Below, one piece after another: positions 53,922 through 63,652 of a DNA stretch of 64,000 nt. Within the stretch, counting starts at the first letter, position 1. Every line of letters begins with the position of its first letter. Made by a program: the position numbers and the translations under genes. Location of the stretch: NCBI RefSeq assembly GCF_002218025.2, contig NZ_AP018681.1, forward strand, positions 744,001 through 808,000. The letters are read 5' to 3'. The notes under the pieces are model-generated. The model made no database searches. It was given only the letters and a program-made list of their open reading frames with translations, and was not told where the DNA came from. The stretch is from Vibrio casei. GTDB lineage: Bacteria > Pseudomonadota > Gammaproteobacteria > Enterobacterales > Vibrionaceae.

Positions 53922-55064
53922 TTACAAATACGTTCTCAAATATTCAGACAAACATAAGATTGCCATTGCTTGTCCATAAGGCATGGAGGTTAATGGAATA
54001 CCTCGATAATAATCCAAATCACTGCCCATTGCCGTGCCAAACGATACATTAATCAGCTCACCGTCATCATTAATGTAATCTTTAACTAAACTGTCCACGG
54101 CTTTGTGGGCAATCGGGGCATATGATTTATCAATGTAGCGTTTACGAACGGCCTTTAATATACCGTAAGCAAAACCTGCGGTGGCAGAAGATTCAACGTA
54201 AGAATCAGGATCGTCCAATAAGGTGGTCCACAAACCATTTTCTTGCTGGCTGCTTACCAATGCTTCCACTTGGCGAGTTAATACATGCACCAAATGACGA
54301 CGATACGCATCGTGTTCTGGTAGATCTAAAAGTTCTAAAAAATCGGGAATAACAATCGTTACCCAACTATTGCCACGTGCCCAACGTGCATTGGCAAAGT
54401 TGTGTTTACCATCAAACGTCCAACCGTGGAACCATGTCCCTGTCTCGTTATCCATTAAGTAGTTAATGTGCATTAAGAACTGGAATTTAGCTTCTTCTAC
54501 ATACTCTGGCTTATTCAATAACAAACCAATTTTAGTCAGTGGCATAACACTCATCATTAGTGTGTCATCCCACATTTGTTGGGTATTTTCACTGTTATAA
54601 ACGATGTGTTGAATCGCGCCATGTTCAGTGCGAGGCATCTCATACATTACATATTCTGCCCAGGTTTCAAGATACGGCAACAAGCTTTGATCGCCGGTTT
54701 CTTCATAGCGATATGCCAGAGTTAAAAATGGACAAACCGTGTTCACATTCTTAGTCATTTGCTCATCTGCAAAACGAGCGCTAAACCAATCATCAATAAT
54801 CTTAACGACCGTTTTATCATTAGTTTGTTGGTAATATTTGTACATGCCATATAAACCAATGCCGTGTGTCCATTCCCACCCTGCCCAACCTTTGGTATCA
54901 ATGGTGCGGCCATCATCAAGGTGAAGTAAGAACTCACCAGTTTTATCTTCAATATTAATTAAATTGTCGATTAAACTATTAATTTTTTCCACAATCAAAC
55001 CACGCTCGTGTGTACGAACAGGACGACGAAGAAGCTCACTGTGTTTTACTGGAAATACTTGCAT
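53922..55064 (-). CDS. Unsaturated rhamnogalacturonyl hydrolase, GH105
   Basis: A 380-residue (alpha/alpha)6-barrel enzyme that hydrates and splits unsaturated galacturonyl-rhamnose into rhamnose and 5-keto-4-deoxyuronate. Family features: GWAGWEWTHGIGLYGMYKYY near the N-terminus, MWDDTLMMSVMPL with the catalytic Asp, FHGWTFDG, ANARWARGNSW and YVESSATAGFAYGILKA. No signal peptide, so it acts in the cytoplasm on imported disaccharide. GAGGT precedes the ATG; it is the last gene of the TRAP operon. Confidence 0.9.
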   Translation of the reverse strand: MQVFPVKHSELLRRPVRTHERGLIVEKINSLIDNLINIEDKTGEFLLHLDDGRTIDTKGWAGWEWTHGIGLYGMYKYYQQTNDKTVVKIIDDWFSARFADEQMTKNVNTVCPFLTLAYRYEETGDQSLLPYLETWAEYVMYEMPRTEHGAIQHIVYNSENTQQMWDDTLMMSVMPLTKIGLLLNKPEYVEEAKFQFLMHINYLMDNETGTWFHGWTFDGKHNFANARWARGNSWVTIVIPDFLELLDLPEHDAYRRHLVHVLTRQVEALVSSQQENGLWTTLLDDPDSYVESSATAGFAYGILKAVRKRYIDKSYAPIAHKAVDSLVKDYINDDGELINVSFGTAMGSDLDYYRGIPLTSMPYGQAMAILCLSEYLRTYL

Positions 55065-55085
55065 TTTAAGACCTCGATAAATGAA

Positions 55086-56393
55086 TTACATGACACCAAG
55101 CATTTTTGGTAAGAATAAGGTTAGATTCGGAATATACGTGATGAGCAAAAGCACAGCGATAATCGCAATATAAAACGGAATCAATGGTTTAATGACCTCT
55201 TCTACTTTTACTTTACCCACACTCGCACCAACGTATAAACCACTTCCTACTGGTGGTGTAATCGTGCCAATTGCTAGGTTAAACACCATTAAGATGCCGA
55301 AATGAACAGGGTCGACCCCAACTTGTTTCATAATAGGCAGTAGAATTGGCGTAAAAATTAAGATAGCAGGACCAATATCCATAAACGCGCCGACAATCAA
55401 TAAAAACACAGTGATCACTAGCATGATAACCATTGGATTGTCTGATATACCAAGAATCAACGCACTCAACGCAGCAGGGATCCCAGTGATCGACATCGAG
55501 AATGACATTGCAGAAGATGTTGCGAGCAAGAACATGATCACGCCAGTCATTACAAATGTTTGAATCAGAATGTCTGGTATCTGTTTTATTTTAATCGTTC
55601 TATATAAAATCAATGTAAGAAATGCAGTGTAGACTACCGCGACCGCAGAAGCTTCAATGGCGGTAAATATGCCTTGAACAATGCCGCCTACCACGATCAC
55701 AATCAGCATTAAACTTGGTAATGCATCTTTAGTGACTTTCCAAGCGACACCCTTTTGAATCGTAAAAAACACCGTATAATTATTACGTTTGGCGACGATA
55801 TAGGTCACCAACATACAACCAATGCCCCATAAGCTGCCAGCTACAAAACCACCAGCAAACAGAGCTGCAATTGAAGTGCCTCCACTGGCTAATGCGTACA
55901 AGATAAATGCAGTTGTCGGTGGAATTAGCATCCCTGTCGGCGCAGAAGCGATATTGACCGCAGACGCAAAGTTACGGTTGTAGCCTTCTTTGGCACTCAT
56001 TGGGATCATTACCCCACCAATAGAAGTGGATGCTGCAATCGCTGAGCCAGATACTGCGCCAAACAACATGTTTCCGGCAATATTGGTATAAGACAAAGAG
56101 CCCGGAATTTTACCGGTAAACAATTTGGCAAAGTTGACTAGCCGAGTCGCTACACCACCATTATTCATAATCACTCCTGAGAGAATGAAAAATGGCACCG
56201 CAAGTAATGCAAAACTGTCTAGGCTTGAGAACATCTTCTGCGCAGTTGAAAACATCGCAATATCAAATGGCAGAGCCAATAAAATTGTCGCTCCGGAAGA
56301 AATAACAATACATAGGCCAATTGGTGTCCCAAGTACAAGTAGCAAAACAAAAACCGAGATCAACACACTGGTTGCAACAACGGGATCAATCAT
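55086..56393 (-). CDS. dctM: TRAP transporter large permease DctM (rhamnogalacturonide-type)
   Basis: A 435-residue multi-helix transport subunit of the second TRAP system. Family blocks: GTPIGLCIVISSGA, SYTNIAGNMLFGAVSGSAIAASTSIGGVMIP, NIASAPTGMLIPPTT, FNLAIGTITPPVGSGLYVGAS. The ATG at 56393 has AGGAGG at ideal spacing and overlaps the dctQ end by 8 bases. It is only moderately like the first DctM in this window, so the two are not a recent duplication. Confidence 0.93.
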   Translation of the reverse strand: MIDPVVATSVLISVFVLLLVLGTPIGLCIVISSGATILLALPFDIAMFSTAQKMFSSLDSFALLAVPFFILSGVIMNNGGVATRLVNFAKLFTGKIPGSLSYTNIAGNMLFGAVSGSAIAASTSIGGVMIPMSAKEGYNRNFASAVNIASAPTGMLIPPTTAFILYALASGGTSIAALFAGGFVAGSLWGIGCMLVTYIVAKRNNYTVFFTIQKGVAWKVTKDALPSLMLIVIVVGGIVQGIFTAIEASAVAVVYTAFLTLILYRTIKIKQIPDILIQTFVMTGVIMFLLATSSAMSFSMSITGIPAALSALILGISDNPMVIMLVITVFLLIVGAFMDIGPAILIFTPILLPIMKQVGVDPVHFGILMVFNLAIGTITPPVGSGLYVGASVGKVKVEEVIKPLIPFYIAIIAVLLLITYIPNLTLFLPKMLGVM

Positions 56394-56928
56394 GATGACC
56401 TCCTTTACCTGATACTGAATATTCAACCTGTTGAGAGATATTCGAAGCAGAGTTCGCCATTTTTTGCGCTTTAGTTAAATCTATAATATTCATCACGCTG
56501 TAAAAAATAACCAAAACACCAGAGATTGGCAGTGCGTAATAAACCTTGCCCATTGATATTTGCAATACTGGTGATATTTGATACATCGCATTGGCGGATA
56601 CTTTCCAACCACCAATAATTAAGATGTAAGTGGCAAACGCAATAAAAACGACTTGCAGAATAATCTTCCAAATATTGATAAGCGTCGGTGGGCATTTATC
56701 TAAAAATAACGTCAAACTAATATGTTCTTGTTTACCTGCAACATAAGCCAAACCGATAACGGAGAACCACACTAATGCAAAACGCAGAAACTCCTCTGAA
56801 AAAGTACTTGGATCATTAAATACATAACGGCTAATAACTTGCCAACACGCCACAATCACCATGGCACTTATTAAGACACATGCAAAAACTTCAATACATC
56901 GGTCTACTATTATTCTTAATTTATTCAT
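56386..56928 (-). CDS. dctQ: TRAP transporter small permease DctQ
   Basis: A 180-residue four-helix subunit with the TRAP-Q pattern ACWQVISRYVFNDPSTFSEEFLRFALVWFSVIGLAYVAGKQEHISL. GAGGA precedes the ATG. Lies between the receptor gene (62 bp upstream) and dctM. Confidence 0.9.
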   Translation of the reverse strand: MNKLRIIVDRCIEVFACVLISAMVIVACWQVISRYVFNDPSTFSEEFLRFALVWFSVIGLAYVAGKQEHISLTLFLDKCPPTLINIWKIILQVVFIAFATYILIIGGWKVSANAMYQISPVLQISMGKVYYALPISGVLVIFYSVMNIIDLTKAQKMANSASNISQQVEYSVSGKGGHHD

Positions 56929-56949
56929 AACATCCTCGGATACAACATT

Positions 56950-56982
56950 AAATAGAGCGAACAGATCTCTGCCGCTCTATTT
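56950..56982 (-). promoter_or_regulatory. Intercistronic hairpin after dctP
   Basis: Perfect 10-bp stem AAATAGAGCG / CGCTCTATTT with a 13-base loop between dctP and dctQ. Only a short T run follows, so it probably protects the receptor mRNA end or gives partial termination, raising receptor over permease levels. Confidence 0.6.
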
Positions 56983-56990
56983 GGGATGGT

Positions 56991-57977
56991 TTATTTAATA
57001 TTGATGATTTTTTGATATAACGAATACAGTTCAGGTTTTTTCTTCAAATCGTCATAAATCGGCTGAACGGCTTTTTGGAATGGGCCATGGTCAACTGTAT
57101 TAAATTTAACGCCGAATTCTATTTTAGCTAACTCGCGCGTTTTATCCATTTCGGCTTTCCAAGCTTCTTGCTCCATAACCATTGACTCTTGGATCGCCTC
57201 ATTAAGCACTTTAAATTGTTCAGGTGTTAATTTGTTCTTAGTGGAGTTACTCATCAAAATGATGTCTGGAATACGAGTATGTTCGTCATAGCTATAATAT
57301 TTTGCCACTTCGCCGTGGCGAGCAATCGTCATGGCAAATTCATTATTTTCAGCACCATCAATAATACCTTGTTGCAGCGAGGTATATACTTCAGATTGAC
57401 TCATCGCGATAGGAGACGCACCTAACAATTGCATTGTCTTGATTGATGTTTCACTTTGCATAACGCGAATTTTTTTACCTTTAAGATCGGCAATCGTATT
57501 AATTGGCCCCTTACTCATATAAAAACTACGCGCACCAGAGTCATACCAACCAACACCAGTAAAACCCATTGAAGCAGTTGAATTATAAACAGGATCCATC
57601 ACGTCTTTATCTGACATAACTTTATAAAATTGTTCTTGGTTAGTGAAAAGATATGGCAAAGAGAAAACGCCATAAACAGGGGCAAAACTTTCCATTAAAC
57701 CAGAAGATACTTTGGTGATATCGACCACGCCAACTTGTGTCATTTCCACCAATTCTCTTTCACCGCCAAGTTGCGCATCTGGAAAGTATTGAATTTTCAC
57801 TTCACCGTTGGTTTTTTCTGCCACCGCTTTGCCGATATATTGCAGAGCATCTTTCACTGGCTGACTATTTTCCGCATACGCGAGTTTTAACGTCACCGCT
57901 GCCGAGGCAACATTACTAAACGGCAAGATAACAGCTGATACAAGTAACGCCTTAGATATTATATTTTTATTGAACAT
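56991..57977 (-). CDS. dctP: TRAP transporter substrate-binding protein DctP
   Basis: A 328-residue periplasmic receptor; signal peptide about residues 1-26 (ALLVSAVILPFSNVASA). Conserved DLKGKKIRVMQSETS (carboxylate-binding Arg) and YTSLQQGIIDGAENN are present. The ATG at 57977 is chosen because GGAG lies 7 bases before it; an ATG at 57989 is the alternative. In an operon with QM and GH105 next to rha genes, so an unsaturated galacturonyl-rhamnose is the likely ligand (inference). Confidence 0.9.
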   Translation of the reverse strand: MFNKNIISKALLVSAVILPFSNVASAAVTLKLAYAENSQPVKDALQYIGKAVAEKTNGEVKIQYFPDAQLGGERELVEMTQVGVVDITKVSSGLMESFAPVYGVFSLPYLFTNQEQFYKVMSDKDVMDPVYNSTASMGFTGVGWYDSGARSFYMSKGPINTIADLKGKKIRVMQSETSIKTMQLLGASPIAMSQSEVYTSLQQGIIDGAENNEFAMTIARHGEVAKYYSYDEHTRIPDIILMSNSTKNKLTPEQFKVLNEAIQESMVMEQEAWKAEMDKTRELAKIEFGVKFNTVDHGPFQKAVQPIYDDLKKKPELYSLYQKIINIK

Positions 57978-58326
57978 GGGATTCTCCATATCACTTTATG
58001 ATTATTTAAGTTATTGGTATAAAAATAAAATCACACAAATTAAGACATAATATTCATGCTATTTCTGACACTTAGAATCTCATATGCCTCTCAGACTCAC
58101 CTTTGAAAAACTGCCATCAATTACCAGAGTTGTCCAAAATGACAAGTTTCACAGGGCAAATTCACAAAAAAGAACATCGATAAAAGAGAGGTTTCTTCAA
58201 AATTGATCGAGGTCAATTACCATTCAAAAACCACGAAAAATACCGTGATGAGTGGGCGGAAAAGAATGAGAGGAATAAGCAGAACTAAAAATGATGACGA
58301 CATTTTTCTATATGCTTTGCTATACG
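57978..58326. other. 349-bp region upstream of the second TRAP operon
   Basis: No gene seen. Contains the TRAP/GH105 operon promoter. ATTGGTATAAA at 58013-58023 resembles the boxes of the hexuronate island but lacks their GAC end. The RhaS gene ends at its right edge on the same strand. Confidence 0.45.
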
Positions 58327-59133
58327 TTAGCGGTAATCCGAAGGTGACTTTTTAGTTAACTTTTTAAATTTAGTACTAAAATAATTACTGTCTAAATATC
58401 CAACTTTAAAAGCAATTTCAGTAATAGAAAGATCGCCATATTGCAGCATTTGAATGGCGTTATTAATACGAACTTGATGCAAATAATTATTAAACGACTG
58501 CTGAGTCATTTGTTTAAGTTTACGGCTTAACGTGCGCGATGACAGATGAAACTTATCCGCCACTTCACCAATGCTGCATTCGTTTTGATAATTGGCTTTT
58601 ATCCAATCCAGAACTTGCAATGCTCTATCATCCATTGTGGCTTGTTCAATCGATGTTAATCTTCCGCGGTTAAGCTCCACAACCAATTGTTGAAATAGCG
58701 CTTGTGCCATCAGTTCAGAATCATCTTGCTTTTGGTGTACCTCAGTATTGAGATCGCTCACCAATTGAGAAATTCGTTGCATAGAGGTATGACTAATATA
58801 CCATCCTTTTTGCTCTGAATAGCCAGAAGGAATGTAGTGATTGAGTCCCGCTGGTAAGTTCAAAGCTTCTTTACGAAACAAAATATTAGATAAAAAAAGG
58901 TTATCAACATTCTCAAATAAATGCCGATCACTTGGATCAACAAAACACACATGATTTTGGCTTAAATCATCAGGTACATCATTAATCACATGCGTACCAC
59001 GTCCTTTAGAAACGATGATCAATTCCTGGAAATCATGGGAATGTTCTGGATAGTTTTCTTGAGGTGAACGGATCTCTGTCGTAATGGCTCGATTCTTATT
59101 TTGGAAAAAATCATCACTTTTTAGTTGATACAT
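58327..59133 (-). CDS. rhaS: AraC family regulator, RhaS-like
   Basis: A 268-residue rhamnose regulator: N-terminal cupin sensor (about residues 1-150; YPEHSHDFQELIIVSKGRGTHVIND) and C-terminal double helix-turn-helix (about 175-265; SIGEVADKFHLSSRTLSRKLKQ, ITEIAFKVGYLDSNYFSTKFKK). ATG at 59133 with GAGGG upstream. Located between rhaD and the TRAP genes, it should activate both in the presence of L-rhamnose. RhaR is not seen, so it may act alone. Confidence 0.9.
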   Translation of the reverse strand: MYQLKSDDFFQNKNRAITTEIRSPQENYPEHSHDFQELIIVSKGRGTHVINDVPDDLSQNHVCFVDPSDRHLFENVDNLFLSNILFRKEALNLPAGLNHYIPSGYSEQKGWYISHTSMQRISQLVSDLNTEVHQKQDDSELMAQALFQQLVVELNRGRLTSIEQATMDDRALQVLDWIKANYQNECSIGEVADKFHLSSRTLSRKLKQMTQQSFNNYLHQVRINNAIQMLQYGDLSITEIAFKVGYLDSNYFSTKFKKLTKKSPSDYR

Positions 59134-59286
59134 GAAATACACCCTCAATCTAAGTCATGCGATAAGCTAATGCAGTATTGAATAAAAAAAAACGATCTAA
59201 TCGATATAAATGATACAGCGTTTCATTTATACGTTGGTTTTGTGAACTCAACCAAGTTTTAAACTTCACTCTTATTTATATAAAGC

Positions 59287-59313
59287 AAAAGGAGAACATA
59301 CAGTCCTCCTTCT
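59287..59313 (-). terminator. Intrinsic terminator after rhaD
   Basis: AAGGAG / CTCCTT stem with extra weak pairs and an 11-base loop, followed on the minus strand by TTTTGCTTTATAT. Separates rhaBAMD from rhaS. Confidence 0.6.
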
Positions 59314-59343
59314 AATAGTTAATCACTAAGATTTATTAACCGT

Positions 59344-60192
59344 TTACAAACCAAAAGTTTCTTTCAAATGCTGCATATTTTCTTTACTGACGCCTTCTGG
59401 TTCATAGCCACTAGCAAGACACATCAGGTATAATTTTGCGCCTTTATTCGCAACATCAATAAAATCAAAGGCGGTTAATGCATCCACGCCAGTTGCAACC
59501 GCACCATGCTTTTCCCAAATCGCGACATCATTATCAGCTAATTTAGCTTTCGTTCCTTCTGCCATCACTTTACTGCCAGGCATGCAATAAGGAACAATGC
59601 CAATCCCACGCGGAATAAACGCTCGAACTTCTGGGATCATCTGCCAACAAACGTGAGTATATAATTGATCGTCATGCGCGTATTTAGGGTGGTGTGATAA
59701 TGCGATAAGTTCGAGTGGATGAGTGTGAACCACACAACGATCGGCAGAACCCGCCGCTTGTTTTTGCATGATGATCTCAACATGAGAAATAAATTCACTG
59801 GTCGGTGCGTAATCTGGTAAATCACGGCCCCCCCAAAGAATATGGTAGCCTTGCGCCTGATCATCAATACGTAAAATACAGCCTGCCAATTCAGGATGAT
59901 TCAATTCACGAATACGCTCGCCTGTTCCCTTTACAAAGAAAATATGACCAGCACTTTCTTTTGGGAAACAGTTATCACCCATTGTGCTGTTGCTCACCAT
60001 CGACAAATGACAATGTGGAAAGCTGTCTAAGCTCGTTGGTAGCTCACCAAAAATGTCAGTCACATCAACAGAAATATTGCCGCCATTACGTTCTGCCCAT
60101 TCACGTTGCCATAAATATTCAGCCGTTTCACTCACTTTGGCGATTTCTAATTTCACGGCATCGTTTAAAAATATCTGTGTAATCTGATTCAT
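59344..60192 (-). CDS. rhaD: Rhamnulose-1-phosphate aldolase
   Basis: Class II zinc aldolase, splits L-rhamnulose 1-phosphate into dihydroxyacetone phosphate and L-lactaldehyde; 282 residues. AEYLWQREWAERNGGNISVDVTD, VHTHPLELIALSH (zinc-binding His pair), CMPGSKVMAEGTKAKL and WEKHGAVATGVDALTAFDFIDVANKGAKLY are RhaD hallmarks. AAAGGA precedes the ATG. Confidence 0.95.
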   Translation of the reverse strand: MNQITQIFLNDAVKLEIAKVSETAEYLWQREWAERNGGNISVDVTDIFGELPTSLDSFPHCHLSMVSNSTMGDNCFPKESAGHIFFVKGTGERIRELNHPELAGCILRIDDQAQGYHILWGGRDLPDYAPTSEFISHVEIIMQKQAAGSADRCVVHTHPLELIALSHHPKYAHDDQLYTHVCWQMIPEVRAFIPRGIGIVPYCMPGSKVMAEGTKAKLADNDVAIWEKHGAVATGVDALTAFDFIDVANKGAKLYLMCLASGYEPEGVSKENMQHLKETFGL

Positions 60193-60251
60193 GATTTTCC
60201 TTTATATAAAAGCGAGAACCTTTGCCCTCACTTAAATTTCATATTGATTAA

Positions 60252-60566
60252 TTAGGCTAAATAAAACATATCGACAAGATCTTCCGCTACCGGTGAATTA
60301 TCGTTATTGGTATCCATGATATCGGCCATGTATTTCCACCAACGTTGACAAGTTTCGTTGCTCGCCGTGGCTTGCCATTTTTCTTCAGACTCGATTTCCA
60401 CATAGGCAAAAAGTTGCAAAGTCTGTGGGTGAAGAAAAATCGAATAGTTATGTCCACCATGTGCTCTCAACATTTCCACCATTTCAGACCAAAGCTCATC
60501 ATGGCGTTTTTTATATTCAGCTTCACAACCAGGTTTTAGCTTCATCACGCAAGCTTTACGGATCAT
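60252..60566 (-). CDS. rhaM: L-rhamnose mutarotase
   Basis: A 104-residue ferredoxin-like protein that interconverts alpha and beta L-rhamnose for RhaA. KACVMKLKPGCEAEYKKRHDELWSEM, HGGHNYSIFLHPQT and WWKYMADIMDTN are the family core. AGGAAA precedes the ATG; between rhaA and rhaD. Confidence 0.95.
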   Translation of the reverse strand: MIRKACVMKLKPGCEAEYKKRHDELWSEMVEMLRAHGGHNYSIFLHPQTLQLFAYVEIESEEKWQATASNETCQRWWKYMADIMDTNNDNSPVAEDLVDMFYLA

Positions 60567-60705
60567 AAGTGTTTCCTATTGATAGAAAATTAATATCCCA
60601 AGCAATTGATATAACTTACATAGTTTAAATTTCAGCCCCGCCCAAAAACGGTAATATCAGGAAAGGATGAAAATTCAAGTCAAGGCATACATTGGGTGGA
60701 AAGTA

Positions 60706-61965
60706 TTAACGTTGGATCAGGACTTTTTCTTCGTACTGTTTTACGCTTGCTAGCCAATCACTGCCCACTGGCACATCCGCTTTCAAGCAGTAGTAATCCC
60801 ACACCGCTGCCCAAGAATTCGAATGTGATTCTTCCATTAGCGCCAAACGCGTTGTGTAATCACCATCTAATTCAAGCTGTTTAAGCTGAGCGGTTGGCTC
60901 TAGCATCGCTTTCAACAACGCTTTACGCATATTACGAGTACCAATTACCCACGCGGCAATACGGTTGATTGAGGCATCAAAGAAATCCAAACCAACATTG
61001 ACGCGAGCAAGCAAGTCATGGCGAATAATCTCTTTAGCAATTTCTTGAGTTTCAGTATCAAACGACACGATATGGTCACTGTCCCAACGCATTGGGCGCG
61101 TCACGTGCAAAATGAATTCATTCACATACAAAGAGCAGGCGCTAATTTTGTCTGAAATGACTTCCGTTGGATGGAAATGCCCTGCATCTAAACAAAGTAG
61201 AATATCGCGGCTAGTGGCATAACCCATGTAGAATTCGTTGCTACCCACGGTATACGCTTCTGCGCCTATGCCGAATAACTTACTTTCTACGGCATCTTTG
61301 TGGTATTTAGTGTCGATTTTTTCGGAGATAATTTCATCTAATGACGCCATTAAACGTTGGCGTGGTGCAAGGCGATCCGCTGGCATATCTTTCATGCCAT
61401 CAGGAACCCAAATATTCATCACAGAAGGCGTGCCCAATTCTTTACCAAAATATTCCGAAATACGGCGACTGGCTTTACAGTGATCAATCCAAAATTGACG
61501 AATATTGTCATCATGATGCGACAGCGTAAAACCACCTTCACTGTTTGGATGTGAGAAGCACGATGGGTTGAAATCTAAACCAACTTGCTCTTGTTTTGCC
61601 CATTCGACCCAGTTTTTAAAATGCTCTGGTTTGATCTTATCGCGATCAACTGGTGTATCTGATTCAAGGTAAATCGCATGTAAATTCAAACGTTTCGCAC
61701 CCGGAATTAAACTGAATGCTTTATCTAAATCTTGACGTAAGTCATCGGCGCTGCGAGCACGACCAACATAATTACCAGTGGTTTGAATGCCACCGCTTAA
61801 TTCTTGATCTGGATTTTCAAAACCGCGTACATCATCACCTTGCCAGCAATGGATAGAAATTGGCACACCATCTACATCAGCGATGGCTTTATCCGTATCT
61901 ATGCCCATTTCAGCAAAGCGTTTTTTAGCAATTTCGTAAGCAACTTCAATATCATGTGTATTCAT
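60706..61965 (-). CDS. rhaA: L-rhamnose isomerase
   Basis: Converts L-rhamnose to L-rhamnulose; 419 residues, metal-dependent barrel. [60 protein letters not shown] and [12 protein letters not shown] (metal-binding) match RhaA along the full length. AAGGTT precedes the ATG; rhaB lies 79 bp upstream. Confidence 0.97.
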   Translation of the reverse strand: MNTHDIEVAYEIAKKRFAEMGIDTDKAIADVDGVPISIHCWQGDDVRGFENPDQELSGGIQTTGNYVGRARSADDLRQDLDKAFSLIPGAKRLNLHAIYLESDTPVDRDKIKPEHFKNWVEWAKQEQVGLDFNPSCFSHPNSEGGFTLSHHDDNIRQFWIDHCKASRRISEYFGKELGTPSVMNIWVPDGMKDMPADRLAPRQRLMASLDEIISEKIDTKYHKDAVESKLFGIGAEAYTVGSNEFYMGYATSRDILLCLDAGHFHPTEVISDKISACSLYVNEFILHVTRPMRWDSDHIVSFDTETQEIAKEIIRHDLLARVNVGLDFFDASINRIAAWVIGTRNMRKALLKAMLEPTAQLKQLELDGDYTTRLALMEESHSNSWAAVWDYYCLKADVPVGSDWLASVKQYEEKVLIQR

Positions 61966-62044
61966 TGTATTAACCTTTTAGTAGCGGGCATTTAATAACG
62001 AGCATTTAATAAACAAATGCTCACCACAGTTCGAAAACTTGCGC

Positions 62045-63511
62045 TTAGCTAGCAATCGCAAGTGGCTTTGATTTCAGTAATTGTTTAAAGGTATTTATCA
62101 CGCGGCCTAGCTGCTCAATCGGCTGTGGTGTGTAAGTATCGACTGGAAAAGAGTGACGGATCACCTCTCGTCCCGCATTCACATTTTCAAGTTCACCCAA
62201 TGCAATTAATTGCCCAACCACATTACCAAGTGAAGAAGCTTCTGTAGGATTGGCTTGCACAGTGACTTGGCAAACATCAGCACATAATTGATTTAAAAAT
62301 GTGTTGTTAGCGCCACCACCAATGATATGAATAGAATTGAGTTCCTCTTCACTAACGGCTTGTAAGTCACTAAAGGTATGTTGATATTTCAATGCGAGAC
62401 TGTCGTAAACACACCGAGCAAGCTCAGCTATCGTTTCAGGAATAGGTTGGTGTGAGTTACGACAGAAATGTTGGATCGATAAACTCATCGATTCAGGATT
62501 TAAAAAACGTTCATCATCGGGATCGATAAGCGAACGAAATGGTGGAACTTTGCTGGCTAATTCAACTAACTGTGGGAATGTGAACTCACTGAACTCGGCT
62601 TGTAAACGTTGAACTAACCATAATCCCATGATGTTTTTTAGCATTCTAAATCGACCTTCTGCCCCACCTTCATGGGTAATTTCAAGTCGTGTCGTTAATG
62701 CATTAATCACAGGTTCGCTGCGTTCGATCCCCATTAATGACCAAGTACCGGAACTTAAAAAAGCGGTCGATTGAGACTGTAAAGGCGTGCCAACTACGGC
62801 AGATGCGGTATCATGGCTCGCAATCGAAGCTACCGGAATGTCTAGCCCTGCTACATGATAATGACCAATTATTTTATTCGGTAAACTTGGCGATAAAAAC
62901 CACGTCGATGGCGCGTCAACCAAATCAAGTAACGTCTTGCTCCACTGTTTGGTGTGGCAATCGAGCAATTGACTGGTGGAAGCATTGCTGTATTCACAAT
63001 GTTCTACACCCGTTAAGCAGTAATTAAGATAATCAGGAATAAACAGTAGGCGATTTACATCTGCTAACCACTCTGGTTGTTGTTGATTGAGTGCTGCCAA
63101 TTGGTAAATAGTATTAAAGGATAAAAATTGCAGGCCGGTAATTTGGTAAATGTCTGCACGTGACAGCTTATCTGCAATAAATAGCTCCATCACACCTTGA
63201 GTACGATCATCACGGTAGGCAACATAATCCCCTAATGGCTGGCCTTGCTTATCGAGTAGGACAAAATCAACACCCCATGTATCAATACCGATGGAATCAG
63301 GGACAATACCTTGGTCAATAACTAAGTGAATACCCGTTTTGATCTCACATAATAAACCATCAAGATCCCAACAATCTTGACCATGCTTTCTCACCAGCTC
63401 ATTTTTAAAACGATGAATTTCAGACAAGACGATTTTACCCGCTTGAAACTGAGATAAAATCACTCGCCCGCTGGATGCACCAAGATCAACCGCAATAATG
63501 TTCTTAGACAT
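62045..63511 (-). CDS. rhaB: Rhamnulokinase
   Basis: FGGY-family kinase, ATP-dependent phosphorylation of L-rhamnulose; 488 residues. AVDLGASSGRVIL (phosphate-binding), IDTWGVDFVLLD, YRDDRT, ASHDTASAVVGTP and HIIGGGANNTFLNQLCAD are the RhaB blocks. AAGGAAAGG lies upstream of the ATG. First gene of the rhaBAMD run. Confidence 0.97.
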   Translation of the reverse strand: MSKNIIAVDLGASSGRVILSQFQAGKIVLSEIHRFKNELVRKHGQDCWDLDGLLCEIKTGIHLVIDQGIVPDSIGIDTWGVDFVLLDKQGQPLGDYVAYRDDRTQGVMELFIADKLSRADIYQITGLQFLSFNTIYQLAALNQQQPEWLADVNRLLFIPDYLNYCLTGVEHCEYSNASTSQLLDCHTKQWSKTLLDLVDAPSTWFLSPSLPNKIIGHYHVAGLDIPVASIASHDTASAVVGTPLQSQSTAFLSSGTWSLMGIERSEPVINALTTRLEITHEGGAEGRFRMLKNIMGLWLVQRLQAEFSEFTFPQLVELASKVPPFRSLIDPDDERFLNPESMSLSIQHFCRNSHQPIPETIAELARCVYDSLALKYQHTFSDLQAVSEEELNSIHIIGGGANNTFLNQLCADVCQVTVQANPTEASSLGNVVGQLIALGELENVNAGREVIRHSFPVDTYTPQPIEQLGRVINTFKQLLKSKPLAIAS

Positions 63512-63573
63512 GAGATAACAACCTTTCCTTTATTTAGGCTGTTATCTTGACGAAATGCGATGAAATGTAACTT

Positions 63574-63614
63574 AAAAAAAAGGACAGCCTTACGAGAAGG
63601 CTGTCCTTTTTTTT
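63574..63614. terminator. Bidirectional intrinsic terminator
   Basis: Perfect 12-bp stem AAGGACAGCCTT / AAGGCTGTCCTT, 5-base loop, with A and T tracts on either side. Ends the exonuclease transcript and insulates the rhaB promoter. Confidence 0.92.
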
Positions 63615-63652
63615 AGTTTTCAATGTGCACATTCACATAATGTAAAATAAGA

